Shown piece after piece: positions 53,909-62,434 of a stretch of 64,000 nucleotides of DNA. The notes below the pieces were generated by a model that saw only the letters and a list, made by a program, of their open reading frames with translations, did not search any database and had not been told where the DNA came from. The translations under genes and the position numbers were made by a program. The stretch spans positions 558,001-622,000 of the forward strand of contig NZ_CP032828.1 of assembly GCF_003660165.1 (NCBI RefSeq), read 5' to 3'. Origin of the DNA: Sphingomonas paeninsulae. Lineage in GTDB: Bacteria; Pseudomonadota; Alphaproteobacteria; Sphingomonadales; Sphingomonadaceae. How positions within the stretch are numbered: position 1 is the first letter of the stretch; the number at the start of each line of letters is the position of its first letter.

Positions 53909-53941
53909 GGGCCCCGACGGGGTGGGGTTACGTCGGGGCCC
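53909..53941. terminator. GC-rich hairpin between convergent fliA and fliC
   Basis: A perfect 11-bp stem GGGCCCCGACG / CGTCGGGGCCC with an 11-base loop. No long T-run on either side, but it lies between two convergent genes and may stop both. Read on the minus strand, its stem and CCCCACCC loop repeat the flgN terminator at 46426. Confidence 0.6.
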
Positions 53942-53992
53942 GTTCACCGGACCTGGTTCGGGGACCATCCTTCTGCAGGCCGGGAAACCGTT

Positions 53993-54808
53993 TTAGCGGA
54001 TCAGGCTCAGTACATCCTGCTGGCTCTTGTTCGCCTGTGACAGCATTGCCGTTGCCGCCTGGCTGAGGATCTGCGACTTGGCGAGCTGCGTCGTTTCAGC
54101 CGAGAAATCGGCATCTTCAATACGGCTGCGGGCCTCGGTCAGATTCGTTACAGTTGAGGTCAGGTTGCTGACTGTTGCCTCAAAGCGGTTCTGCGCTGCG
54201 CCGAGATTTGCGCGTCCGGCATCGACAGTGTTGATTGCAGTGTCGAGGAGCGCGAGCGCCGCCGACGCGCCTGTTGCCGTCGATAGATCAATCGCTGCAA
54301 TGCCGAGATCGCTCGTTTTGACCGACGCAATGGCAAGCGTCACTGTGTCGCCCGAATTAAGCCCCGTCTGGATCGACAACGCGGTCGCCGATCCATCAAC
54401 CAGCTTGGTGCCGTTGAAAGTCGTTTTGCTGGCGATGTCGTCTGTCTGGGCGATGAGCTGTGTAATTTCGGCCTGGATCGCCGTGCGGTCGCTATCAGAG
54501 TTGGTGCCGCTGGCCGACTGGACTGCCAGTTCGCGCATCCGCTGCAGCATGTTGGAAACTTCGCCCATCGCGCCTTCAGCAGTCTGAGCGAGCGAGATGC
54601 CATCGTTGGCGTTGCGCATGGCGGCGGTGAGGCCTCGCACCTGTGATGTCATTCGACTGGCAATGGCCAGCCCGGCAGCATCGTCTTTGGCGCTATTTAT
54701 GCGCTTACCTGTCGAGAGACGCTCCATGGAAGTTTGCAACCCCAGGTTTGCCGAATTGATGCCGTTCTGCGAGCGCAGTGCAGCGATGTTGGTACCGATG
54801 TAAGTCAT
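53993..54808 (-). CDS. fliC: flagellin FliC
   Basis: 271 residues. The conserved N-terminal D0/D1 is present ('[50 protein letters not shown]'). The conserved C-terminal D1/D0 is also present ('[55 protein letters not shown]'). Only a short middle part remains, so the outer D2/D3 domains are absent, as in other short alphaproteobacterial flagellins. The ATG at 54808 has AAGGG upstream. Transcribed from a sigma-28 promoter. Confidence 0.96.
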   Translation of the reverse strand: MTYIGTNIAALRSQNGINSANLGLQTSMERLSTGKRINSAKDDAAGLAIASRMTSQVRGLTAAMRNANDGISLAQTAEGAMGEVSNMLQRMRELAVQSASGTNSDSDRTAIQAEITQLIAQTDDIASKTTFNGTKLVDGSATALSIQTGLNSGDTVTLAIASVKTSDLGIAAIDLSTATGASAALALLDTAINTVDAGRANLGAAQNRFEATVSNLTSTVTNLTEARSRIEDADFSAETTQLAKSQILSQAATAMLSQANKSQQDVLSLIR

Positions 54809-54864
54809 GTAGATCCCTTTCATGTGCCCGGCGGCCGGAGCTCGTCCGCATCGCCACAGCTTTG

Positions 54865-54891
54865 GTAACGGCGTCTGTGCCGAAAGCTTTA
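54865..54891 (-). promoter_or_regulatory. sigma-28 (FliA) promoter of fliC
   Basis: Minus strand: TAAAGCTT (54891-54884), an 11-base spacer, GCCGTTAC (54872-54865). Start of transcription near 54858, 50 bases before the ATG. Confidence 0.75.
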
Positions 54892-55013
54892 GCCCGCCAT
54901 TTTTATGACGCTGGCGACAACCCTTTGACGGATGGCATGTGTCGGTGGCTGGTTCTTCTCGAGACACCGAGGCTCACGGCATTTGGGCTGTTTGGAGCTG
55001 GGTCATGTTCTTT

Positions 55014-55029
55014 TGGCACAGCTCTTGCT
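55014..55029 (+). promoter_or_regulatory. sigma-54 promoter of the fliE operon
   Basis: TGGCACAGCTCTTGCT, a full match at -24 and -12 with GG-N10-GC. Start near 55041, leaving about 207 bases before fliE that hold a small coupled frame. Confidence 0.88.
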
Positions 55030-55062
55030 GAAATGGCCAGGTACACATTTGAAGGACCAGAA

Positions 55063-55251
55063 ATGTTGAGCGATCGAGAATTGGCGATGATGACGGAAGC
55101 GATCCATAGTAGTCGTCCGCACGCGCTTGCATCGCACCAAGCCAAACGGTCGCTGTCAGGTTGGTCCCCGGTAGCTATCGCTCGGTGCGGGTTCCCTTCG
55201 ATCTTCGAGCGGGCCCGCACCGCCTCCGTTAGGAAAGGCGTAGTCCGATGA
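55063..55251 (+). CDS. small 62-residue protein candidate leading the fliE operon
   Basis: A frame starting 'MLSDRELAMMTEAIHSSRPH', rich in Ser/Arg/Ala, with no family recognised. Three things support translation: AAGGA seven bases before the ATG, position 22 bases after the predicted sigma-54 start of transcription, and an ATGA overlap with fliE. Against it are a basic, irregular C-terminal half and no known homologue. Confidence 0.35.
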   Translation: MLSDRELAMMTEAIHSSRPHALASHQAKRSLSGWSPVAIARCGFPSIFERARTASVRKGVVR

Positions 55252-55574
55252 GCGGCATTGATGCTTCGGGTCTTATGGCAATGCGCGGTGCCGTCCTGGC
55301 TCGCAGTGAAGCGCTCCAGAAAGTGGCGAAGGATAGCGATGCCACGCGCGCTGCTGCGCCGATCGGCGCTGGCTTTGGTCAGATGCTGAGCGAGGTCAAC
55401 ACGCTCCAGGCCAAAGCCAATACGGCTTCCGAAGCCTTCGAACGCGGCGATCAGACCGATATTGCCTCGGTCATGCTGGCTCGCCAGAAAGCATCGATTT
55501 CGTTCGAAGCTACGTTGCAGGTACGGAACAAGCTGCTCTCGGCTTACCGTGATATCATGAACATGCCCGCATAA
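55248..55574 (+). CDS. fliE: flagellar MS-ring/rod junction protein FliE
   Basis: 108 residues with the FliE C-terminal part 'ASVMLARQKASISFEATLQVRNKLLSAYRDIMNMPA' and 'FGQMLSEVNTLQAKANTASEAFERGD'. Joins the MS-ring to the rod and is the first exported substrate. Overlaps fliF by one base. Confidence 0.93.
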   Translation: MSGIDASGLMAMRGAVLARSEALQKVAKDSDATRAAAPIGAGFGQMLSEVNTLQAKANTASEAFERGDQTDIASVMLARQKASISFEATLQVRNKLLSAYRDIMNMPA

Positions 55575-57256
55575 TGGCAACTGAGCTCATTTCCGCCACC
55601 ATCCCGGGCGCAGGGAGTTTGCCGGGCCTGGTCCAGCTGCGCAGTGTGATTGATCAGCCGCTTGTCCGGCGCAGCTTGCCCATGCTCGGGTTGCTGGGCG
55701 TTGCCCTAGCCGCTGTGTTTGCCTGGATGGCGATCAGCGCGCCGGCGCAGCGCCCACTTTTTACAGCGCTCGCCGATGCCGACAAGGCCGGCGTCGCCGC
55801 GGCACTCGACACGGCCGGCGTCAAATACAAGATCGATGGCGATAGCGGCACGCTTAACGTTTCGGGGGACGACTATCATCGTGCGCGCATGCTTCTCGCG
55901 GGTCAGGGGTTGCCAAAATCGGCACCCACCGCTTCCGCCTCACTGGACAGCCTTCCGATGGGGGCCAGCCATGCCCTCGAAGGCGAACATCTCCGGACCG
56001 CACGCGAACTCGATCTGGCGCGGACCGTTGAGGCGATCGATGCGGTTGAATCGGCCAAGATTCATCTGGCGGTCGAACCGCCAAGTCTTTTCGTTCGCGA
56101 TCGCATAAAATCCTCTGCCTCGGTCATGGTCAAGCTTGTTAATGGCCGGTCACTCTCCGACGCCCAGGTACAGGCGGTTGTCCATCTCGTGGCTTCGTCG
56201 GTGAGTGGCTTGAATGCCGATGACGTGACGGTCATCGACCAGGCAGGCCATTTGCTTTCGCTTGACATGAGCAACCCCCTCGCTGCGGAAACGGCTCGTC
56301 AGCTCGACGTACAGAACAAGGTCGAGGCCCGTTACCGTGATGCTGTCATGCATATTCTGTCACCGATCGTCGGTCCTGACGGCTTTACTGCCGAAGTTCA
56401 TGCCGATCTTGATTTTGATGAAAAGCAGGCGACCAGGGAAATTTATCCCGAAAGCGGCCGAGCCGTGCAGCTCGAACAGTCTCACTGGACTTCGGCGACC
56501 GGCGAACAGCCTGCCGTGGGCATACCGGGCACGCTCTCGAACCAGCCACCGCCAGCATCGTCAGTGACGGCCACACCGCCCGCGTCGTTAACACCGTCAA
56601 AGGCCGGCGCGCCCGTTCAGCCCGGAACACCAACCACGGCAGCTGCAAATGCGCAAAGTGTTCAACCCGGCGTGACGCCTCCAGGAAGAACCTCCGAAGA
56701 TACATCGAAAAGCTACGAACTGGGCCGCGAAGTATCGGTATCAAAGACCGCAAGTGGTCAGGTCAGACGTCTCTCGGTTGCCGTCGCCCTTCGGGACGGG
56801 CCCAAGAAACGCTCGGGTGTCGAATTGGCAGCTCTTGATGGCCTCGTAAAGGGCGCGATCGGTTTTGATGCAACCCGCGGCGATAATGTGACGGTTTCAG
56901 CACGTCCCTTCCAGGTCGCAACGGTGGATAAGCCTGCGTGGTACGACAATGCATGGCTACCAACGATTGGTCGCAATGTCGCTGCCATCATCGTCGTCGC
57001 ACTGCTGATCTTTGGTGTCGGGCGCCCGTTGTTGAAGCGTCGTGCTGCCGCAAGTGCTGCGCGGCTTACCGAGATCGGTACGCTGATTGGCCAGGAGTTG
57101 AACAATAATACGACCACTGGCGTGACGCTCGACATGATCGAGTCAACGCCAAGCTATGCCGACCGTGTTGCGCTGGTTCGTGATTTTGTTCGCGCTAACC
57201 CAGCGCGTGCGGCGCTTGTTGTGCGCCAGCTCGTCAGCGAGGCCGACAATGGATGA
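55574..57256 (+). CDS. fliF: flagellar MS-ring protein FliF
   Basis: 560 residues. First membrane helix at about 37-55 ('LGLLGVALAAVFAWMAI'), then the ring-building motif periplasmic domain ('RPLFTALADADKAGVAAALDTAGVKYKI', 'ARELDLARTVEAIDAVESAKIHLAVE'). A long Pro/Ala/Thr linker is at 320-375, the second helix is near 455-475 ('NVAAIIVVALLIFGVGRPL'), and the short cytosolic tail binding FliG follows. It overlaps fliG by eight bases. Confidence 0.95.
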   Translation: MATELISATIPGAGSLPGLVQLRSVIDQPLVRRSLPMLGLLGVALAAVFAWMAISAPAQRPLFTALADADKAGVAAALDTAGVKYKIDGDSGTLNVSGDDYHRARMLLAGQGLPKSAPTASASLDSLPMGASHALEGEHLRTARELDLARTVEAIDAVESAKIHLAVEPPSLFVRDRIKSSASVMVKLVNGRSLSDAQVQAVVHLVASSVSGLNADDVTVIDQAGHLLSLDMSNPLAAETARQLDVQNKVEARYRDAVMHILSPIVGPDGFTAEVHADLDFDEKQATREIYPESGRAVQLEQSHWTSATGEQPAVGIPGTLSNQPPPASSVTATPPASLTPSKAGAPVQPGTPTTAAANAQSVQPGVTPPGRTSEDTSKSYELGREVSVSKTASGQVRRLSVAVALRDGPKKRSGVELAALDGLVKGAIGFDATRGDNVTVSARPFQVATVDKPAWYDNAWLPTIGRNVAAIIVVALLIFGVGRPLLKRRAAASAARLTEIGTLIGQELNNNTTTGVTLDMIESTPSYADRVALVRDFVRANPARAALVVRQLVSEADNG

Positions 57257-58256
57257 ACTGCGCGCCGCGCCGGGAAAGCACGAAACAGCAGCCATCCTGC
57301 TCATGTTGCTTGCCGAAGAGGAGGCTGCGGCCATCGTGTCGCGTCTTGAGCCACAGGAAATCGAACGTCTCGGCAGCGCGATGTTTGCGCTGGGCGATGT
57401 TAACGAAAACCGCGTGACTTCAGCCCTCGACAGGTTTGTCGAAGGCGCAAAAGGTCAGACCACCATGTCGAGCGAGGTCGGAGGTCATCTGAGCGGTGTG
57501 GTAACACGCGCGCTTGGCAGCGCGCGTGCCCCGGCCATGCTCGAGCGGATTATTCCCGAGACTCTTGTTGATCCGTTACCGTCGTTGAAATGGCTGTCAG
57601 TTAATGATCTTCTCGTCATTGCACGTGACGAACACCCCCAATTTGTGGCGCTCCTCGTTGCGCATATGGCGCCCAACGTCGCCGCCGCCGTTATTGCGCA
57701 ACTGAGCGAAGGTGAGCAGACAGATATTCTATTCCGGGCAGCAACGCTCGGGCACGTTAGCGAAGATGCCTTCGCACTCGCCGATTCCCAGCTGGCCGAA
57801 TGGATCGGAACCGGGGGTCAGGCTGCGCCCGGCGTTCTCAGCAACGTACCCACAATCGCAGCGGTTCTGAATCATGCGCCAAGGGCGCTGCAGCAACGAC
57901 TTATGAAGGCACTCATGAAACGCGATCGTATCCTTGGCCAGCGGATCGAGGATGAACTGGTCATCTTCGATGACATATTATCGCTTGCTGACAAGGATCT
58001 TGGAGTGGTTTGCAGGTCCGTCGACCCCGCCGATCTCGCGCTCGCCATGAAAGGCGTTACAGAGGCGCAGCGCGAACGCATCTTTGCAACGATGTCGGCA
58101 CGCGCCGCCGACACGATGCGCGACGCGATTGCCGAGCAGGGCCCAGCTCGCCTCGCAGAAGTCCTGGTCGCGCAAAAATCCATAGTGATGATTGCCAAAA
58201 CGATGGGCGAAAATGGGACCATTCAACTGGGTCAGGGGACAGAAGATTTTGTCTAA
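57249..58256 (+). CDS. fliG: flagellar motor switch protein FliG
   Basis: 335 residues, family length. The N-terminal domain has 'ETAAILLMLLAEEEAAAIVSRLEPQEIERLGSAMF'. The middle domain has the EHPQ motif as 'ARDEHPQFVALLVAHMAPNVAA'. The C-terminal torque helix is 'LIFDDILSLADKDLGVVCRSVD'-like and contacts MotA. The ATG at 57249 starts inside the end of fliF and is preferred over the upstream Met in the longer frame. Confidence 0.95.
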   Translation: MDELRAAPGKHETAAILLMLLAEEEAAAIVSRLEPQEIERLGSAMFALGDVNENRVTSALDRFVEGAKGQTTMSSEVGGHLSGVVTRALGSARAPAMLERIIPETLVDPLPSLKWLSVNDLLVIARDEHPQFVALLVAHMAPNVAAAVIAQLSEGEQTDILFRAATLGHVSEDAFALADSQLAEWIGTGGQAAPGVLSNVPTIAAVLNHAPRALQQRLMKALMKRDRILGQRIEDELVIFDDILSLADKDLGVVCRSVDPADLALAMKGVTEAQRERIFATMSARAADTMRDAIAEQGPARLAEVLVAQKSIVMIAKTMGENGTIQLGQGTEDFV

Positions 58257-58794
58257 TTTATGGAAACAGGGCACCGCTGTCCGGGCGCACCGCCTTCAAC
58301 TGGTCCCAAAGGACAAAATCGCGGTGGCAGACGAGATGGCCCAGTCCGACCGCTATGCCGAAGGTCTTGCCGAGGGACGACGGATCGTCGAGCAGGAGTT
58401 TCAGGCCGAGCGCGTCGCTCTACTCTCGCTGGTTGAGCAGGCCAGTCAAATCGAACCTTGCGATCCCGAGCCGCTTGCGACCTTGCTTTCGGAAGCAGTT
58501 CTGCGCCTCGTCGAGGACATTGTTGGAAAGGCTCCAGTCGATACCGAGCTGTTGTGCATGCGCGCGCGCACTCTGGCCGGTGCCATCTGCGGTTCTTCAG
58601 GACCCGTTGTCCTCTATGTCTGTCCCGAAAACATCGATCTGGTGACTGGACTGGGCGATGGCATTGAAATTCGCGCTGATTCTGCGCTGGCGTCCGGCGC
58701 TCTTCGGTTGACCGTCGGAGAGAGCGCGGCAGAAGATGGCCCGTCCCATGCTCTCGACCGCTTGCGCGTCGCGATGCGCGATCTTGCGGCATGA
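58249..58794 (+). CDS. fliH: flagellar export regulator FliH
   Basis: About 181 residues. It has the helical segment 'DRYAEGLAEGRRIVEQEFQAERVALLSLVEQAS' typical of the FliH stalk and a C-terminal domain that would bind FliI. No ATG lies near the expected start. A TTG at 58249, overlapping the fliG stop by eight bases with AGGGGAC upstream, is the best choice. FliI follows with ATGA overlap. Confidence 0.8.
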   Translation: MSNLWKQGTAVRAHRLQLVPKDKIAVADEMAQSDRYAEGLAEGRRIVEQEFQAERVALLSLVEQASQIEPCDPEPLATLLSEAVLRLVEDIVGKAPVDTELLCMRARTLAGAICGSSGPVVLYVCPENIDLVTGLGDGIEIRADSALASGALRLTVGESAAEDGPSHALDRLRVAMRDLAA

Positions 58795-60125
58795 GGACGC
58801 AGGTCGATTTCTTCACGCGTGTCGACACCCTTTTGTCGACTGTGAGTATCACGACGGCGTCGCCTAAACTTTTCGGGACGATTGCCCACAGCGCCAACGG
58901 CATGTTGCGCGCCCGCGGTCTTGAACTCGCGGTCGGCAGCGGTGCTCGTATCGCAACCGAAAATGGCCGTTGGGAGCCCGCTATTGTTGCCGGGTTCGGC
59001 GATGACGGCCTTCATCTGGTACCGTTTGCGGGCGACATCGCCGTCACCATTGGCGCTCGTGTTACCGGTGACGAAACCGTCGGAGAGATCGATGTCGGAC
59101 GTGCGCTTCTTGGTCGCGTGATCGACGCGATGGGGCTTCCGCTCGATGGCTTGGGTCCGGTCAACGCTCAGGCGCATCGGCGGAAACAAACCTCTGCAAA
59201 TCCCATGAACAAGGCTCGGATTGATACCGTCATGACTACAGGGGTGCGTGCGATCGACGGTCTGATGACCTTGGGGCAAGGGCAGCGTCTCGCCATTATC
59301 GCAGGCTCTGGAGTCGGGAAATCGACGCTCCTTGCTCAAATCATGCGCGGCGTGACCGCTGACGCCATTATCGTCGCGCTTGTCGGGGAGCGCGCGCGCG
59401 AAATCGCCGATTTTGTCGATCGGCACGTTGCATCTGAGGCTCGTGCACGCACGACTGTAGTTGCTGCCGCTGCCGATGTACCCGCAATGCTACGGTTGCG
59501 CGCCGTCGAGCGCGCAACAGCGCTTGCCGAACAGTTTCGCGACGAGGGTAAGCGTGTTTTGCTTATTGTTGACAGCCTCACGCGCCTTGCTCATGCCCAG
59601 CGCGAAATCGGACTGGCAATGGGCGAGCCTCCAACCGTCAAGGGTTACCCACCATCTTCTCTCGCCATGATACCGCGCCTTGTCGAACGGAGTGGCGGCG
59701 ACAAGCGTTCTGGGGGCTCGATTACTGCGCTTTACACCATCCTTGCCGATGGCGACGATCTCGACGACCCTGTCGTCGACACCGCGCGTTCGATAACCGA
59801 TGGCCACATTGTGCTGTCACGTAGCCTGGCCGAAGCCGGGGTCTTTCCCGCAATTGATCTTGCACGATCTCTGAGCCGATCGATGAATGATCTGGTTGAC
59901 GAACCGCACCGCGTCGCGGCTGCCCAGATTCGGCGCGACTGGTCGCTTGCTGAAGAGAACCGCGATCTGGTTCTGATGGGTGCCTATCGGCAGGGTGCTG
60001 ATCCAGAAATTGACCGAGCGATCGCGATCAGGCCTGCGATCCTCGACTTCATCCGGCAGGATCCCGACGGCTATGTTGCGCCAGCGCGAACGCTGTCCGA
60101 CCTCCAAGACCTGCTGCAATCGTGA
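58791..60125 (+). CDS. fliI: flagellar export ATPase FliI
   Basis: 444 residues, F1-beta-like. Walker A 'GSGVGKST' at 172-179. 'GERAREIADFVDRHV' and Walker B 'VLLIVDSLTRLAHAQREIGLAMGEPP' follow, and 'KGYPPSSLAMIPRLVERSG' is characteristic of the FliI/YscN group. It energises release of substrates from their chaperones at the gate. ATGA with fliH, GTGA with fliJ. Confidence 0.96.
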   Translation: MRTQVDFFTRVDTLLSTVSITTASPKLFGTIAHSANGMLRARGLELAVGSGARIATENGRWEPAIVAGFGDDGLHLVPFAGDIAVTIGARVTGDETVGEIDVGRALLGRVIDAMGLPLDGLGPVNAQAHRRKQTSANPMNKARIDTVMTTGVRAIDGLMTLGQGQRLAIIAGSGVGKSTLLAQIMRGVTADAIIVALVGERAREIADFVDRHVASEARARTTVVAAAADVPAMLRLRAVERATALAEQFRDEGKRVLLIVDSLTRLAHAQREIGLAMGEPPTVKGYPPSSLAMIPRLVERSGGDKRSGGSITALYTILADGDDLDDPVVDTARSITDGHIVLSRSLAEAGVFPAIDLARSLSRSMNDLVDEPHRVAAAQIRRDWSLAEENRDLVLMGAYRQGADPEIDRAIAIRPAILDFIRQDPDGYVAPARTLSDLQDLLQS

Positions 60126-60535
60126 GCCGGGTAAAGCGGCAGGACAGGCTGGTGCGATTGCGCACGATCGAACGCCGGTCAGCGGTTAGCATCGCGGCAG
60201 AGGCTCTCGCACAGGTTGATCGTACAACCGATCAGATCGCGCGGCTTGAGCTATTGTCGCAGGCCATCAGTCCGGGCGCTGGGGTGTTGCTCGGTGGCGG
60301 GCTCGCGGCGGCGGGAGAATATGTCACGCGACTGGCCAACGGTTATCTTATTACCGAACGTCGTCTTTATCGACAGACGCTTGAGGCCGATGCCGCACAC
60401 AAACGCTATGCCGTGACCGATGTCAGGCTTCAGGTCGCGGAGCGCTTGCTCGATATTGCCCGGCGGAGCGCCGAACGTGATGATGAACTGCGCCGCGAGA
60501 GAAAGAGACCTGCTCGGGCACGGCCCGCGCGCTAG
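60122..60535 (+). CDS. fliJ: flagellar export protein FliJ
   Basis: 137 residues, almost wholly helical. A GTG start overlaps the fliI stop. Heptad-like stretches 'LRTIERRSAVSIAAEALAQVDRTTDQIARLELLSQ' and 'DVRLQVAERLLDIARRSAERDDELRRERKR' would form the two-helix coiled coil that inserts in the FliI ring. Sequence is divergent; position makes FliJ likely. Confidence 0.75.
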   Translation: MSRVKRQDRLVRLRTIERRSAVSIAAEALAQVDRTTDQIARLELLSQAISPGAGVLLGGGLAAAGEYVTRLANGYLITERRLYRQTLEADAAHKRYAVTDVRLQVAERLLDIARRSAERDDELRRERKRPARARPAR

Positions 60536-60643
60536 CTTGCTGCGCGTCTGATCCGTCGATTTCCTGACAGTTGTGCCGCCTTGTCCGACGGTCTGCTGAC
60601 GCTTGCTGTCTCGCGAACGTCAATCGCGCTGCAGAAAAGCGCT

Positions 60644-60659
60644 TGGCACGTCCTTTGCT
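60644..60659 (+). promoter_or_regulatory. sigma-54 promoter of fliK-fliP
   Basis: TGGCACGTCCTTTGCT, a full consensus match with GG-N10-GC. Start near 60670, 85 bases before the fliK ATG. It lies in the only sizeable gap (60536-60754) of this gene run. Confidence 0.9.
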
Positions 60660-60754
60660 AGAGGGATGGCAGTCAGGAAGGACGTTCGGATGGTTTTGGA
60701 TCAATTGCGTATTTCGACAGTCGACGTTGACTGGTCCATCGGTCGCTGGTCGAC

Positions 60755-61920
60755 ATGGTAGTGCTGACGCCGGTGCCGACGGCAGCAACAAAGGCGGCGG
60801 CTACGCGTACGCCTGTGCAGCCATCTGAGTCACAAAGGCCGGGCGAGCCTTTCTCGTCCATATTTGATCGTAAAGCGGGTGCTGCCGACAAGGGGGGCGA
60901 CGTGCGGGTACGACCGAAGTGCCGCCAGAATCTGAGGCTGCCAATGAGACTAAGGGCAATGTAGGTGCCGATGGTGCCGCCCCTATCACCGGGTCGGTGA
61001 GGCTCATCAATGCCCAATCACAGATCTCCGTTGTACGGGTTGCCCAGCCTCATCTTGATATTATCGCCGAAGACTCTGGAGACGGAACCTCGGGCCTAAC
61101 AGCTCATCGCGTTCACAAAGACGAAGGTGTGACACCGTCAGCCGTGATCGATCCTGTACACCAACTGATCGTTAGTCTCAGTTTCGTACCTCTCAGCACC
61201 CCCACATTCTCGCTTCAGGCTAAGGACGCCGCCGCCAACCAGGAACTTGCCCAGATAGGCGACAAGGCATCACGGGCCAAGGCGCCCAAAGCCATCGCGG
61301 CGATGCCCGATCCAGTCGACGATAAGGGAGCGATGATATCAGGGTTGTCGGAAAAACTTAGTGCCGATGCTGCAACGAGCCTTTCGCTCGTAGCGGAATC
61401 GCCCCAGCCCAAACACGTGGCTCCAGTGACCGGCGACACGATCCTGGCATCAATGCCGACGTCTACGATGCCCAATGCGTCTGCGGTTCCTGGCGCCGCA
61501 GTACCAGTCGGCACGCAACTCCTGAATGCGATGGCACGCGCCAATGGGGTCGATCAGCAGTGGCTCGAGGGCGTTGCCACCGATATCGAACGCTCGTCGC
61601 AGAATGGAGACGTGCGCTTCAAGCTTCAACCAGCCGACCTTGGAAACATCTCGGTTTCGATCGCGCACGATGGGGTGTCGAGCCATTTGACTATTGCTGT
61701 CGCCGAGCCGCGGGCGCTGTCCGTTGTTGCCCAGGCGCATCACCAGATGGTCGCTGGAGCCTTGGCACTTGGTGTGCCCATTTCGGGCGCTTCAGTGTCA
61801 CTGGACCAATCCAGCGCGGATCGACGCAGTTCGGGAGAGCGCGCCCGTCGTCGGATCGAGATCGCCGTGGCCGACGAGGGTACACTCCGCGCCCCCGTTG
61901 ACCGCAATCGTTACGCTTAA
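60755..61920 (+). pseudogene. fliK: hook-length control protein FliK, interrupted by a G-run frameshift
   Basis: The N-terminal part ('MVVLTPVPTAATKAAATRTPVQPSES') runs from 60755 to a wrong stop at 60964. The rest continues in the -1 frame to 61920, with the C-terminal hook domain 'VRFKLQPADLGNISVSIAHDGVSSHLTIAVAEP' near the end. The switch fits the six-G run at 60892-60897. With seven G the protein is 388 residues, Pro/Ala/Ser-rich as usual for FliK. The following genes fliL-P need the same transcript. Confidence 0.8.
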
Positions 61921-61933
61921 AGGATTAGCTTAA

Positions 61934-62434
61934 ATGACTGAATCGAAGAAAAAGAAATCGGGAAGGATAAAGACCATTATCGTCTTTGTCCTTGCGGTCC
62001 CAGTCCTCGCTGGAGCCGGCGTCGCGGGTGGCATCTACGCCGCACGTGCTGGTTGGATCGGTCAGTCTGGCGGGCCGATGGCAACCAAGACTGAAAATAC
62101 GCCAGTGGCCGCAAAATCTGCTCCAATCTATTACAGTTTCCAGGCGCCTTTCACGTCGAACCTTAGGGACAGCGGCAGTTTCGTACAGCTTGCTCTGTCC
62201 GTTGCCACGGCCGACCGGCCAGAGATCGCAGAGCAGGTCAAGCTCAACGAATCGGCTCTACGCTCGGTCGTCCTGATGACGGTCGCCGATGAAGACGCCG
62301 GTGCGCTGGCCACGACAGCTGGCAAGCAGCAGCTCCAGGCCAAGCTGCGTAGCGTGATGGATCAGGTGCTCAAGACCAAGACCGGTCAGACCGGGATCGA
62401 CAGCGTCTATTTCACGAGCTTTGTCATCCAATGA
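61934..62434 (+). CDS. fliL: flagellar basal body-associated protein FliL
   Basis: 166 residues. Lys-rich N-terminus 'MTESKKKKSGRIK', one membrane helix at about 14-36, then the periplasmic SPFH-like domain with 'PFTSNLRDSGSFVQLALSVATAD' and 'LRSVMDQVLKTKTG'. Supports the stators. ATGA overlap with fliM. Confidence 0.92.
   Translation: MTESKKKKSGRIKTIIVFVLAVPVLAGAGVAGGIYAARAGWIGQSGGPMATKTENTPVAAKSAPIYYSFQAPFTSNLRDSGSFVQLALSVATADRPEIAEQVKLNESALRSVVLMTVADEDAGALATTAGKQQLQAKLRSVMDQVLKTKTGQTGIDSVYFTSFVIQ

Noticed and set aside
54866-54883. Sigma-54-like CGGCACAGACGCCGT upstream of fliC
   Set aside because: The -12 GC is missing; the same DNA is explained better as the spacer and -10 part of a sigma-28 promoter.
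61765-61780. Sigma-54-like TGGCACTTGGTGTGCC inside fliK
   Set aside because: GG-N10-GC spacing is met, but it lies in conserved coding sequence and fliL follows fliK closely in the same operon; the -12 box is poor.
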